A stretch of 48,403 nt of DNA. It comes from Candidatus Adlerbacteria bacterium. Lineage in GTDB: Bacteria; Patescibacteriota; Minisyncoccia; Phycocordibacterales; SBAW01. This document shows, in pieces, positions 14,518 to 22,732 of this stretch. Each line of letters starts with the position of its first letter. Position 1 is the first letter of the stretch. Below the pieces are notes generated by a model. The model searched no databases, was not told the DNA's origin, and worked only from the letters and a program-made list of their open reading frames with translations. Made by a program: the position numbers and the translations under genes. The stretch is taken from assembly GCA_903900775.1 (NCBI GenBank), contig CAIUOD010000041.1, positions 1-48,403 of the forward strand, written 5' to 3'.

Positions 14518-15237
14518 ATGAGCGGAACAAATCAGTTAAAAAAGACGGTTGGGATTCTTGGCGGCATGGGGCCCGAGGCAAGCGCCTATTTCTATAACCT
14601 CCTGATAAAACTCGCGCATAAAAAATACGGGGCGGTGCAAGACACCGACTTCCCTCCGATACTGATTTATAACCTCCCACTTTTCGGTTTTGATGAGACG
14701 GGCATCACTGACGAAGCCCTAGTAGAAAAACAGCTCGTGGACGGCGTGAAAAAATTAGAATCTGCCGGCAGCGATTTTATTATCATCGCCTGTAATACCG
14801 TCCATCTATTTCAGGATTCGATGCAGGCGGCTTTGCGAATCCCCATCCTTGGCATTATCGACGAGACTGCGCAAGAGGCTTCGCGAAAGGGTTTTAAAAA
14901 AGTCGGGCTCCTGACATCCGAGAGCACCAACAAGATGGGCTTGTATGAAAAGAGGCTGCAGGCCCTGGGGATTGAATCGCTGAGAGCGGACGACGAACAG
15001 CAGGAAAAATTGAACCACATAATACTGAATGTCATGGCGGGCGAACAGAATGCGGACGATGCTAAAACTATCGAAGCGGTGGCCGAAGATTTCGCGCGCC
15101 GTGGCGCGGAGGCAGTGATCTTGGGGTGCACCGAGTTGCCGCTGGCGGTCGGCTCGGGCGGCTTCCCTATCCCGCTCCTAAACTCAAACGAGATTATTAC
15201 CGACCGTGCCCTCGCCCGAGCCTTTGCGATAGAATAA
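14518..15237 (+). CDS. Aspartate/glutamate racemase family protein
   Basis: 239-aa PLP-independent racemase with the two catalytic cysteines C92 (ACNTVH) and C204 (LGCTEL) and the N-terminal GILGGMGPEAS motif typical of aspartate racemase-like proteins. It interconverts L- and D-Asp or Glu, possibly supplying a D-amino acid for peptidoglycan. Specificity is not decided by sequence alone. The ATG follows the GIY-YIG stop by one base. Confidence 0.88.
   Translation: MSGTNQLKKTVGILGGMGPEASAYFYNLLIKLAHKKYGAVQDTDFPPILIYNLPLFGFDETGITDEALVEKQLVDGVKKLESAGSDFIIIACNTVHLFQDSMQAALRIPILGIIDETAQEASRKGFKKVGLLTSESTNKMGLYEKRLQALGIESLRADDEQQEKLNHIILNVMAGEQNADDAKTIEAVAEDFARRGAEAVILGCTELPLAVGSGGFPIPLLNSNEIITDRALARAFAIE
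15230..15235 (+). promoter_or_regulatory. -10 element of the Nudix gene at 15242
   Basis: TAGAAT followed by AAAATC and ATG, within the end of the racemase gene. It would give a second, leaderless start point inside the gene run. Confidence 0.45.
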
Positions 15238-15241
15238 AATC

Positions 15242-15685
15242 ATGGACGCTAAAAATGTGAGAGTGGGGTTTGGGGTCATGATTTTGAACGAGGGGAAGGT
15301 TTTATTGGGCCAGCGGCACCACGACCCGGCCAAGGCCGACTCCGAGCTCCACGGCGAGGGCACCTGGACCATGCCCGGCGGCAAGCTCGAATATGGCGAG
15401 AGCTTTGAGGAGGGCGTCGTGCGCGAAGTCTTGGAGGAGACCGGCTTAGCTATCGACCCCGAAGGCCTCAAATTTATCGCGCTCAATAACGACAGAAACG
15501 AGCACGCGCATTTCATCACCATCGGCTTTTTATATGAGGCGGCCGTGGGTGCCCCGAGGGTCATGGAGCCCGACGAGATAGTGAGGTGGGGGTGGTTCCC
15601 TCTTAATAATCTGCCCGAGCCGCTCTTCTTCCCCAGCCATAAGGTCATCCAAAATTATCTACAAAAAGAAATTTATATAAAATGA
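15242..15685 (+). CDS. Nudix hydrolase, NUDT15/MutT-like
   Basis: 147-aa Nudix protein with the box at 47-69 (G47, E53, R61-E62, E65-E66, G68), preceded by VLLGQRH and a WTMPGGKLE strand, an arrangement common in dGTP/dCTP-pool sanitising members. It overlaps the EEP gene by four bases. Confidence 0.88.
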   Translation: MDAKNVRVGFGVMILNEGKVLLGQRHHDPAKADSELHGEGTWTMPGGKLEYGESFEEGVVREVLEETGLAIDPEGLKFIALNNDRNEHAHFITIGFLYEAAVGAPRVMEPDEIVRWGWFPLNNLPEPLFFPSHKVIQNYLQKEIYIK

Positions 15686-16407
15686 AAATACTGCAACTCA
15701 ATATGTGGGGCGGGCGGTTGGGAAAGCCGATTATCGATCTTTTCAAGCGCGAGAAAGCGGACATTATCTGCATCCAAGAAGCAATCGACATACCCGGTGG
15801 CTGGGCTTTTTTCTTTGAAAGTTTAAGCGATATTAAAACCCAAGCCGGCTACCAACACTGCTTTTTTACGCCGGTCTTCGGCTACAAGGTGATGAACCGC
15901 CGCGCGAAGGGCGGCCCAGCTATTTTGAGCAACCTACCGTTTTCAGAAACCCATGAGACGTTTACTCGCCTCGCCTACGTAGAAGACTTTGATCTGTTGG
16001 GTGGCGACTACAACATACGGTGCCTCCAACATGCCGTGGTTGAGCATGGAGGGCAGAAATTAAACATTCTTAATCATCATGGGCATCAGATCCCCGAACA
16101 CAAAAACGGCGACGAGGAGACCATGCGCCAGTGCAAGATGATTGTTGAGTATCTGCAAAAGCTTAGTGGGCCTGTCGTTTTGTGCGGCGACTTTAACCTC
16201 GCGCCGGATAGCGAATCGCTCGAACAAATCAACAAGGTGCTCGTAAATCAATCAAAAAAGAGCGGCGTTACAACCACCCGCACGCCGCTCACCCACAAGA
16301 CAGAAGTCTGCGATTATATCTTCACAAGCCCAGATATTGAAGTCGAGAGCTTCCACATCCTCGACGATATCGTCTCCGACCACAAAGCCCTTACTTTGGA
16401 GTTTTAA
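15682..16407 (+). CDS. Endonuclease/exonuclease/phosphatase (EEP) family protein
   Basis: 241-aa EEP-fold hydrolase. Metal and catalytic residues: N7 in LQLNMWGG, E33 in CIQE, H132/H133 in NHHGH, D170 and N172 in GDFN, D211 in CDYIF, and D233-H234 in SDHKAL. The family includes AP endonucleases, DNases and phospholipid phosphatases; no signal peptide is present. Specific substrate unknown. Confidence 0.85.
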   Translation: MKILQLNMWGGRLGKPIIDLFKREKADIICIQEAIDIPGGWAFFFESLSDIKTQAGYQHCFFTPVFGYKVMNRRAKGGPAILSNLPFSETHETFTRLAYVEDFDLLGGDYNIRCLQHAVVEHGGQKLNILNHHGHQIPEHKNGDEETMRQCKMIVEYLQKLSGPVVLCGDFNLAPDSESLEQINKVLVNQSKKSGVTTTRTPLTHKTEVCDYIFTSPDIEVESFHILDDIVSDHKALTLEF

Positions 16408-16490
16408 AAAGTTATTAGCTCGATATGGACAAAAGTAATTTTTTATGTGAGGATTTGTGTGGCTGACATGAACTTCAAGGGAGAAAAACG

Positions 16491-16766
16491 ATGGCAAATC
16501 CTCAGCCAATCGTCGTCCCCGAGCCGGGGACCGAGGGAGAGTGGCTGCCGTTCGAGACTCTTGCAAACGGCGATGACTTCACCCGCAACGGCATCCACTA
16601 TATGAAGTTGCCGGAAGCCACCTTCGTTGGCGGGCTGAAGGTGAATGCCGCCGCACGCTCTGGTTTCGCTAACGGCTCGTACACACATCTAGACCCCGGG
16701 ACCCTGGTCTACCGGCGCCATAAGGTCGTCTACCTCTCCTTCCAACTGCGCACTGCGGAGGGGTGA
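16491..16766 (+). CDS. Orphan small protein in a self-contained cassette
   Basis: 91-aa soluble protein with no recognised family; Pro/Gly-rich N-terminus, then a mixed beta-type composition (NGIHYMKLPEATFVGGLKV). It has a GGGAG ribosome site eight bases before the ATG and is followed by a strong hairpin, unlike its neighbours. Together with 27237, 28390 and 37881 it forms a set of single-gene units with their own expression signals. Function unknown. Confidence 0.7.
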   Translation: MANPQPIVVPEPGTEGEWLPFETLANGDDFTRNGIHYMKLPEATFVGGLKVNAAARSGFANGSYTHLDPGTLVYRRHKVVYLSFQLRTAEG

Positions 16767-16790
16767 ATGAAAATCGGAGTGCGTGTCTTC

Positions 16791-16821
16791 GGCCGCCAAT
16801 CACTTCGCGTGATTGGCGGCC
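16791..16821 (+). terminator. Hairpin terminator of the 16491 cassette
   Basis: Perfect 13-bp stem GGCCGCCAATCAC / GTGATTGGCGGCC with a TTCGC loop, followed by TCTTCAC. Very stable; the T-tract is weak. Confidence 0.65.
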
Positions 16822-16850
16822 TCTTCACGCTAAATTACTAAAGGAGCGCG

Positions 16851-16856
16851 TAGGGT
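16851..16856 (+). promoter_or_regulatory. -10 element of the 16863 gene
   Basis: TAGGGT followed by TACTGG and ATG; matches the TAnnnT-N6 spacing though the hexamer is weak. Confidence 0.4.
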
Positions 16857-16862
16857 TACTGG

Positions 16863-17066
16863 ATGTTGATCGCTGTGCCAACCATCGTCTTCTACATTGT
16901 TGCGGTAGCGATCGTCATCGTGGCGGTATTTGTGGTGGCCGCGCTTATTCTTCTCTCGCTCTTTCTCTCGGCGGCTCTGCGTATCGCGCGGGCACTCCAA
17001 GCCCAGGTGAGGAGATTTGGTAGGGGCGTCGATTTTTTATCAGATTTAATGGGAATGTATATATGA
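16863..17066 (+). CDS. Small single-pass membrane protein
   Basis: 67 aa; a long hydrophobic stretch (about residues 4-41, possibly two passes) followed by a basic, amphipathic tail. No family recognised. Its stop overlaps the next gene's start (ATGA), so the two products probably act together at the membrane. Confidence 0.65.
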   Translation: MLIAVPTIVFYIVAVAIVIVAVFVVAALILLSLFLSAALRIARALQAQVRRFGRGVDFLSDLMGMYI

Positions 17067-17419
17067 GCAAAAGATTCTTCAAGGGGTTCGTGGTCGGATA
17101 CTTGGCGGGCGCGGCGGGAGCAACATTGGCATTTAAAATAATGCGTAAAAAGCGGGGCATGTTGGGCCGCCGCCTCATGGCGTGGAAGATCCAAAATGAT
17201 ATAGAGCGACGACTCGAGAATTTAAAAAAGTGGAGCAAGAGCGCCTATAACGAGAGCGTCGATGCCGCGCTCGAGAAATATCGCAAGATGGAATGGCTCG
17301 CGGAGACCGAACTGGCGGCCCTGGCGGCGGACCTTAAAGAGCGCTGGCGCGAATCAAAACAGCGGTTTGAGGAATCTGAATTAGATGAGGGGGACGAAGA
17401 TGAAGAGGACGAAAAGTAA
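17063..17419 (+). CDS. YtxH-like membrane-anchored helical protein
   Basis: 118 aa. One N-terminal glycine-rich membrane helix (GFVVGYLAGAAGATLAF) with a basic stop-transfer KKRG, a long charged helical region likely to form a coiled coil, and an extremely acidic C-terminus (ESELDEGDEDEEDEK). The layout resembles YtxH/general stress proteins, but the match is only architectural. It immediately precedes the ECF sigma gene. Confidence 0.6.
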   Translation: MSKRFFKGFVVGYLAGAAGATLAFKIMRKKRGMLGRRLMAWKIQNDIERRLENLKKWSKSAYNESVDAALEKYRKMEWLAETELAALAADLKERWRESKQRFEESELDEGDEDEEDEK

Positions 17420-17429
17420 AATATTTTGT

Positions 17430-17435
17430 TAAGAT
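17430..17435 (+). promoter_or_regulatory. -10 element of the ECF sigma gene
   Basis: TAAGAT, nine bases before the ATG at 17445. The gap holds GGGAGAG, which could pair with 16S rRNA or simply be the short leader. Confidence 0.4.
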
Positions 17436-17444
17436 GGGAGAGTT

Positions 17445-18038
17445 ATGCCTGAGACCGATGAGGATTTAGTCGCGGTGTATCTTGCGCGCGGCAATGAAGA
17501 TGTTTTTGCAGAGCTGGTCAAACGCCACCTCTCGGGCGTGTACTCTTTTGCTTTAGGATTGGTGGGGCAAGAGTTTGCGGCCGAGGACATCACGCAAGAA
17601 GTTTTTCTAAAAGCGTGGAAAAATATCCGCCGCTACGATTCAACCTTAAGTAAATTTAAAACTTGGCTCCTGCGCATCGCGCGCAATACGTGCATCGATT
17701 ATCTGCGCAAGCGCAAATCCATCCCCTTCTCCGAGCTAGCTAGCCCCTATGCCGACGACGGGGCCGACACCGCGGCACTTTTTGCCGAACGCATCCCCGA
17801 CCCCGACCCCCTGCCCGATGAGATCCTCGCCCAGGCCGAGAGCGCCGAGGCAGTCGTGCGAGCAGTGGAGCAACTCTCGCCCCGCCAGCGCGAGGTGTTG
17901 ACGCTCCACTATACCGAGCACTTGACCTTTGAGGAGATCGGCCACGTCCTCGGGCAACCCACCAACACGGTCAAAAGCCGCCATCACCGGGCTCTGGCCG
18001 CCCTGCGGGGGATTCTCGCACCAAATGATGCATCTTGA
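17445..18038 (+). CDS. RNA polymerase ECF-type sigma factor
   Basis: 197-aa sigma-70 family protein of the ECF group. Region 2 includes EDITQEVFLKAWKNI and the WLLRIARNTCIDYLRKRK -10 recognition helix; region 4 is LSPRQREVLTLHYTEHLTFEEIG with the NTVKSRHHRALAALR helix-turn-helix. Cut quotes aside, both regions are complete. The linker (about 95-135) is Asp/Pro-rich and long. No zinc-binding anti-sigma domain is recognisable next door; the membrane proteins downstream (18054, 18479) occupy the usual anti-sigma position. It likely drives the export operon behind it, which is inference. Confidence 0.9.
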   Translation: MPETDEDLVAVYLARGNEDVFAELVKRHLSGVYSFALGLVGQEFAAEDITQEVFLKAWKNIRRYDSTLSKFKTWLLRIARNTCIDYLRKRKSIPFSELASPYADDGADTAALFAERIPDPDPLPDEILAQAESAEAVVRAVEQLSPRQREVLTLHYTEHLTFEEIGHVLGQPTNTVKSRHHRALAALRGILAPNDAS

Positions 18039-18041
18039 CCG

Positions 18042-18047
18042 TATACT
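18042..18047 (+). promoter_or_regulatory. -10 element of the 18054 gene
   Basis: TATACT followed by AAACGC and ATG at 18054, right after the sigma gene stop. Confidence 0.55.
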
Positions 18048-18053
18048 AAACGC

Positions 18054-18476
18054 ATGAGAGAACCGCTTTCACTTTGCGAGGTACTTAAAGGAGCTTCAGC
18101 CCCGGAGAGGCTGTTGGGGTTGGCGCTCGCGCGCATCGCGCTCGCGCGAAGGCGCGCCGCCAGGCTCCGCCTGGCGGCGCTGACCGCGCTTGCCGCCGGC
18201 TCGGGCGCGCTCTTTGTGCCGGCACTTCGCTATGCCGCACAGGAATTCTATGCCTCGGGTTTTTATGATTACGCCTCGCTCTTGCTCTCCGACCGCACGT
18301 TCGTGCTCGACTCGTGGCGGGAATTTTCGTACACCCTTCTCGAATCGCTCCCTTCGCTGGCGCTTCTCGGACTCGTGACTTGCGCAGTGGCTTTTGTGTG
18401 GTCGGCGTGGCGCGCGGTGGGCAACGCTAAACTTGCATTCTTTTCTTCTGGTTCAGCTTCTCCTGCGCAAGCATAG
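18054..18476 (+). CDS. Two-pass membrane protein downstream of the ECF sigma factor
   Basis: 140 aa. An N-terminal cytoplasmic part of about 35 residues, a membrane helix around 39-56, an external loop, and a second helix around 100-122. No anti-sigma motif recognised, but position and topology (cytoplasmic N-terminus plus membrane anchor) fit a membrane regulator of the sigma factor; this is inference. Residues 34-43 (RAARLRLAAL) are encoded by a perfect 12-bp-arm palindrome that looks inserted in frame. Confidence 0.65.
   Translation: MREPLSLCEVLKGASAPERLLGLALARIALARRRAARLRLAALTALAAGSGALFVPALRYAAQEFYASGFYDYASLLLSDRTFVLDSWREFSYTLLESLPSLALLGLVTCAVAFVWSAWRAVGNAKLAFFSSGSASPAQA
18154..18180. 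repeat. GC-rich palindrome inside the 18054 gene
   Basis: Perfect arms GCGCCGCCAGGC / GCCTGGCGGCGC with a 3-base loop, in frame within a coding region. Confidence 0.7.
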
Positions 18477-18478
18477 TT

Positions 18479-18919
18479 ATGAACAACCCAAGTCTCTCCC
18501 AAGGGCTCAAGTGGATACTGCTCGCCACTGCAGAAATTTTTATCGTTTTACTTGTTTTCCACGCGGGACTTTCTTTAGGCGAACGGCGCGCGATTGATCG
18601 CTTCGGCCCGCCGCGCCCCGGCCAGCCGGGCCCGGGTGGTTTTGCGGTGGGCGTGCCGCATGGTTTCTTGCCTGATGGGCACGGTGCAGTCGGCATCATC
18701 AGCAAAATAACTCTCCCAACCATTTCGATGGCCGAGCGCGATGGTGATGTCGAAGAGGTCATCATCACGGCCAGCACCACCATCGAGCAGGGCCCGCAGA
18801 TTCTTACTCCCGCGGACCTCACGCTCGGCGAAAATATTATTGTCATCGGCGCACCCGAGCCAGCTGGTGCCCAGATTCAGGCCAAACTTATCCGCGTTCT
18901 GCCACAGCCCCAACCCTAG
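18479..18919 (+). CDS. Membrane-anchored DUF5666-like protein
   Basis: 146 aa. One N-terminal membrane helix (about 11-32), a Pro/Gly linker, and an extracytoplasmic beta-rich domain (GIISKITLPTISMAERDG...EVIITASTTI, then GENIIVIG) of the kind found in DUF5666/OB-like proteins. Two bases separate it from the previous stop, so it belongs to the same operon. Function unknown; it may be a second envelope component for the exporter. Confidence 0.6.
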   Translation: MNNPSLSQGLKWILLATAEIFIVLLVFHAGLSLGERRAIDRFGPPRPGQPGPGGFAVGVPHGFLPDGHGAVGIISKITLPTISMAERDGDVEEVIITASTTIEQGPQILTPADLTLGENIIVIGAPEPAGAQIQAKLIRVLPQPQP

Positions 18920-18945
18920 CTACCCATTATTAATTAGTAACTTGT

Positions 18946-20727
18946 ATGACGTACCTACAGAAAATTAAATTATTCGCGATCGCTCACAAAATTTGGAGCG
19001 GCATCATTGTGCTCGCGGTGGCCGGGGCGGCATGGTGGGGCTACGGGGTGCTCTTCCCCACCGCCACACAGACACACTACGTGATGGGCACGGTCGCGAG
19101 CAGTACGATTGTCGCTTCGATTTCCGAAAGTGGGCAGGTGTCCACTTCCAATAGTGTGAGCATACAGCCGCAAGTCTCTGGCACCATCACCTGGGTCGGC
19201 GCTAAAGCCGGCCAGACGGTCCGCGCGGGCCAGGCGCTCGCCACCATCGACAACACCTCGGCGGCGCAGGCGATAAAGGATGCTAAAAAAACGCTGGCTG
19301 CGGATCAACTGCAATACCAGCAGAGCACGGCGCAGGCGCCAGTCAGTTATCAAAATGATGTCACGGCACTTGCTACTGCCAAGACTAGTTTACAAGACAC
19401 GTACAACACCACGTTTAATGATCTTTCCAATACGTATCTCGATTTGCCCACGGTAGTCAGCGGCGCCAACAGTATCCTCTACGGATACGATTTGAGTTCT
19501 ACCAAAAGCCAATGGAATCTCGACGTGCTCACCGGCTACTTCGGCAGTCTTGAGGACACGACCGCCGTCATTAAGTTTCAAACCAAGGCTAAGGCCGACT
19601 ACGCGACCGCGAACAGCCAATACACGACCGCGGTAGCCGCGTATAAATTGGCGACGCGCACCTCGAGCAACAGCGAGCTCGATACCCTGCTGGCGCAGAC
19701 CACGACTATGACGACCGCCGTCGCGCAGGCGCTCCAGAGCGAGCTCAATTTTCTCGGCGCAGTGTCCGACCTCGCGCAGACCTATAACATAAAATTGCCG
19801 ACGGCGTTTACTACGCTCCAGACCAGTGCGCGCACCTATCTCTCGACCACTAACGGCGACCTGACGACACTGTTAGCTGACAAGAAGGCGATCGACGCTG
19901 GCAAACAGACCATCACGAACGATCAGCAAACCGTAACGCTCGACCAGGTCGGCAATCCAGACGGCACCAACCCCATCAGTCTGCAGATATCTAAAAACAG
20001 CATCGAAAAAGAACAGGAAGATATAGCAAACCAAGAAGCAGATCTCGCTAAGTACACTATCGTGGCGCCTTTTGCCGGGACGCTCTCGGCAGTCAGCGCG
20101 CAGGTTGGCAACTCGGCAAGCGGGAGCCTGGCCACCATCATCTCAAACACCGAGATTGTTGATCTCTCGGTGAACGAAGTCGATGCGGCAAAGATCAAAC
20201 TCGGCGACAAAGCGACGCTCACCTTCGACGCCATTGATGGGCTCACCCTCACGGGCACCGTGGCCTCGATAAATTCGGTTGGTACGGTCTCGGCGGGTGT
20301 GGTGAGTTACGCAGTCGAAATTTCCTTCGACACGCAGAACGCACAGATTAAGTCTGGTATGACGGTAAACGCCACTATTCAAACCGGTGTCCATCAAAAC
20401 ACACTGGTCGTCCCCTCGAGCGCGGTCAAGACGCAGAGTGGGCAAAGCTATGTATTAGCATTCACGCCGGCTATCTCGGCGGCAGATATTACGGCCGCAG
20501 GCACCGCGGGTATCGTTTCTACAACCGCACCGAGCATGGTGCCGGTTGAGACCGGACTCTCGGATAATACCAACGTCGAGATACTCTCTGGCCTTACCGC
20601 CGGACAGCAAATAGTGGTGAGCACCAAAACCGGTAGTGCTACTACTAAAACCACGGCGGCCGCGGCTACTTCTCGCACCAGCGGCGGGGGCGCACCGGGC
20701 GGCGCAGCCGTGATACGCGGGCTATAA
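18946..20727 (+). CDS. MacA/HlyD-like membrane fusion protein
   Basis: 593-aa adaptor. The N-terminal membrane helix (about 16-32) is followed by the split biotinyl-lipoyl-like domain (SGQVSTSNSVSIQPQVSG, and VVAPFAG-LS in the second half), a very long alpha-helical hairpin insertion (about 110-360), and a C-terminal beta-barrel/MPP domain ending in a low-complexity Thr/Ala tail. MFPs link an inner-membrane ABC transporter to the envelope. It is followed directly by the ATPase and permease genes, giving a complete MacAB-like set. Confidence 0.85.
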   Translation: MTYLQKIKLFAIAHKIWSGIIVLAVAGAAWWGYGVLFPTATQTHYVMGTVASSTIVASISESGQVSTSNSVSIQPQVSGTITWVGAKAGQTVRAGQALATIDNTSAAQAIKDAKKTLAADQLQYQQSTAQAPVSYQNDVTALATAKTSLQDTYNTTFNDLSNTYLDLPTVVSGANSILYGYDLSSTKSQWNLDVLTGYFGSLEDTTAVIKFQTKAKADYATANSQYTTAVAAYKLATRTSSNSELDTLLAQTTTMTTAVAQALQSELNFLGAVSDLAQTYNIKLPTAFTTLQTSARTYLSTTNGDLTTLLADKKAIDAGKQTITNDQQTVTLDQVGNPDGTNPISLQISKNSIEKEQEDIANQEADLAKYTIVAPFAGTLSAVSAQVGNSASGSLATIISNTEIVDLSVNEVDAAKIKLGDKATLTFDAIDGLTLTGTVASINSVGTVSAGVVSYAVEISFDTQNAQIKSGMTVNATIQTGVHQNTLVVPSSAVKTQSGQSYVLAFTPAISAADITAAGTAGIVSTTAPSMVPVETGLSDNTNVEILSGLTAGQQIVVSTKTGSATTKTTAAAATSRTSGGGAPGGAAVIRGL

Positions 20728-20730
20728 CCT

Positions 20731-21441
20731 ATGATTGAAGTTAAAAATATAACCAAAACCTATGGAGTAGGAGATACGGCATTCCAGGCACTGCGAGGCG
20801 TCTCTTTCACTATCGAGGATGGCGAATTTATCGCCATTATGGGGCCCTCGGGCTCGGGCAAATCGACGCTCATGCACATCCTCGGCTGTCTGGACACGCC
20901 GAGTTCGGGGACCTATCAGCTCGACGGCAAAGATGTCTCACAATTGAGCGATGAGGAGCTCGCCGATATCCGCAAAGATAAAATCGGTTTCGTCTTTCAA
21001 TCATTCAATCTCCTGCCGCGCACAACGGTCTTGCGCAACGTCATGTTGCCGCTGGTCTACGCGGGCGTGGAGGCAGGAGAACGCGAAAGGCGCGCCACGG
21101 TGGCGCTGGCCGCCTCAGGCCTCGACGCCAGCCACTTCTTTCATAAAAGCAACGAACTCTCGGGCGGGCAAATCCAGCGCGTGGCCATTGCGCGCGCATT
21201 GGTGAACAATCCGACGCTCATCCTGGCCGACGAGCCGACCGGCAACCTCGACACCAAGACGGGTGAGATTGTGCTCGGCACCTTCCAGAAACTCAACGAG
21301 GATCACGGCCGCACCATCGTGCTTATTACCCATGAGCCGGACATCGCCGAACATGCACAGCGTATTATCACCGTGCGCGACGGTGTGATTGTTTCGGACT
21401 CCAAAAGACACCAGCGCCGCAATGCGCGCCACGCCGAATAA
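20731..21441 (+). CDS. ABC transporter ATPase, MacB/LolD type
   Basis: 236-aa ATP-binding protein. Walker [10 protein letters not shown] (38-46), Q-loop [10 protein letters not shown], signature [15 protein letters not shown], Walker [14 protein letters not shown], and H-loop ITHEPD. It belongs to the lipoprotein/macrolide-export subfamily, where the ATPase drives mechanotransmission rather than classic transport. Starts three bases after the adaptor gene stop. Confidence 0.92.
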   Translation: MIEVKNITKTYGVGDTAFQALRGVSFTIEDGEFIAIMGPSGSGKSTLMHILGCLDTPSSGTYQLDGKDVSQLSDEELADIRKDKIGFVFQSFNLLPRTTVLRNVMLPLVYAGVEAGERERRATVALAASGLDASHFFHKSNELSGGQIQRVAIARALVNNPTLILADEPTGNLDTKTGEIVLGTFQKLNEDHGRTIVLITHEPDIAEHAQRIITVRDGVIVSDSKRHQRRNARHAE

Positions 21442-21446
21442 ACCCT

Positions 21447-22697
21447 ATGACGTTTAACGATACTCTTGAAGAAACGTACACCGCGCTCTCGGCCAACAAA
21501 GCGCGCTCGGGGCTAACGGTCCTCGGCATTGTTATCGGCATCGCCTCGGTCATCGCGATGGTCTCGGTCGGCCAAGGCGCCTCAAGCGGCATCCAATCGA
21601 GCATCCAATCGCTCGGCTCTAACCTCATCGAGGTGACCCCAGGCGCAGCCCGCAATGCCGGAGGCTTTGGTGCAAGTTCTGGCCGTGGCTCGGCAACCAC
21701 GCTCACCCAAGCCGACGCGGATGCTATTCAGTCCCAAGTGCAAAATGTTTCTGCGCTCGCTTCCGAGGTCTCAAGTCGCCAGCAAATCACCGCCCGCGGC
21801 ACCAACACCAACACCACCGTCGACGGCGTGACCGCCTCGTATCTGCAAATCCGCAATCTCACGATGGACCAAGGGAGTTTTGTGACTGATGCAGAGAGTC
21901 AATCGCTCGCTAAAGTCGCGGTCCTCGGCCCCACCGCAGCGAGCGACCTTTTTGGCACCGACGATACCCAGACCGACGGCTTACCTCAAGACATTGTGGG
22001 GCAAACCATTCGGATTAAAAATATGCAATTCACGGTCATCGGTATCACCGCAAGCAAAGGCGGTAGCGGTTTTAGCAACCAAGACGACATGGTCTACATC
22101 CCCTCACTAAGCGCCCAGCGATTCCTCTCGGGCAACAGCGCCGTCTCCACCGTGGACATCCAAGCCACGAGCGCCGACGTGATGACCCAAGTGCAAAACG
22201 ATGTCACCAGCCTCCTGCTCTCGCGCCACGGCATCACCGACGCAACCAAGGCCGACTTTAGCGTGCTGAACCAGAACGATTTACTCTCAACCGTCTCGAG
22301 CGTCTCGCAAACGCTGACTATCCTCTTGGCGTCTATCGCGGCAATCTCGCTCGTGGTGGGCGGCATCGGCATTATGAACATGATGCTCACGACCGTGACC
22401 GAGCGCACGCGCGAGATAGGCCTACGTAAAGCCATCGGCGCGAAGCGCGGCGACATCAGCAAACAATTTCTCGTCGAGGCCGTGACCCTTACACTTGTGG
22501 GCGGCGTCATCGGCATCGCGCTCGGAGTCGGTGTCGCGCTCGGGGTTGGAGCTCTGGGCCTCATTACCACGAGCATCTCGTGGTACTCGGTGTTCCTGGC
22601 CTTCGGCGTCTCGGCCGCCATCGGCATCGTCTTTGGCTACTATCCCGCGCGCCGCGCCGCGGCGCTTAACCCCATCGACGCCTTGCGCTACGAGTGA
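21447..22697 (+). CDS. ABC transporter permease, MacB/YknZ type
   Basis: 416-aa permease. One N-terminal membrane helix (LTVLGIVIGIASVIAMVSVG), a large periplasmic MacB-PCD domain (about 50-280), and three C-terminal FtsX-domain helices with the typical GGIGIMNMMLTTVTERTREIGLRKAIGA segment between the first two. Acts as a homodimer with the preceding ATPase and adaptor, likely exporting a peptide or envelope stress compound. Confidence 0.9.
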   Translation: MTFNDTLEETYTALSANKARSGLTVLGIVIGIASVIAMVSVGQGASSGIQSSIQSLGSNLIEVTPGAARNAGGFGASSGRGSATTLTQADADAIQSQVQNVSALASEVSSRQQITARGTNTNTTVDGVTASYLQIRNLTMDQGSFVTDAESQSLAKVAVLGPTAASDLFGTDDTQTDGLPQDIVGQTIRIKNMQFTVIGITASKGGSGFSNQDDMVYIPSLSAQRFLSGNSAVSTVDIQATSADVMTQVQNDVTSLLLSRHGITDATKADFSVLNQNDLLSTVSSVSQTLTILLASIAAISLVVGGIGIMNMMLTTVTERTREIGLRKAIGAKRGDISKQFLVEAVTLTLVGGVIGIALGVGVALGVGALGLITTSISWYSVFLAFGVSAAIGIVFGYYPARRAAALNPIDALRYE

Positions 22698-22717
22698 TTG
22701 CATAATTTTTTGGATGT

Positions 22718-22723
22718 TATACT
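22718..22723 (+). promoter_or_regulatory. -10 element of corA-like gene
   Basis: TATACT nine bases before the ATG at 22733. The same hexamer as 4335 and 18042 but with a longer gap, so a leader of about three bases. Confidence 0.5.
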
Positions 22724-22732
22724 TATTTGCGT

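Noticed and set aside
16763-17023. Plus-strand frame beginning at the end of the 16491 gene
   Set aside because: It runs through the strong hairpin at 16791-16821 and overlaps the 16863 membrane gene in another frame; composition is that of a shadow frame.
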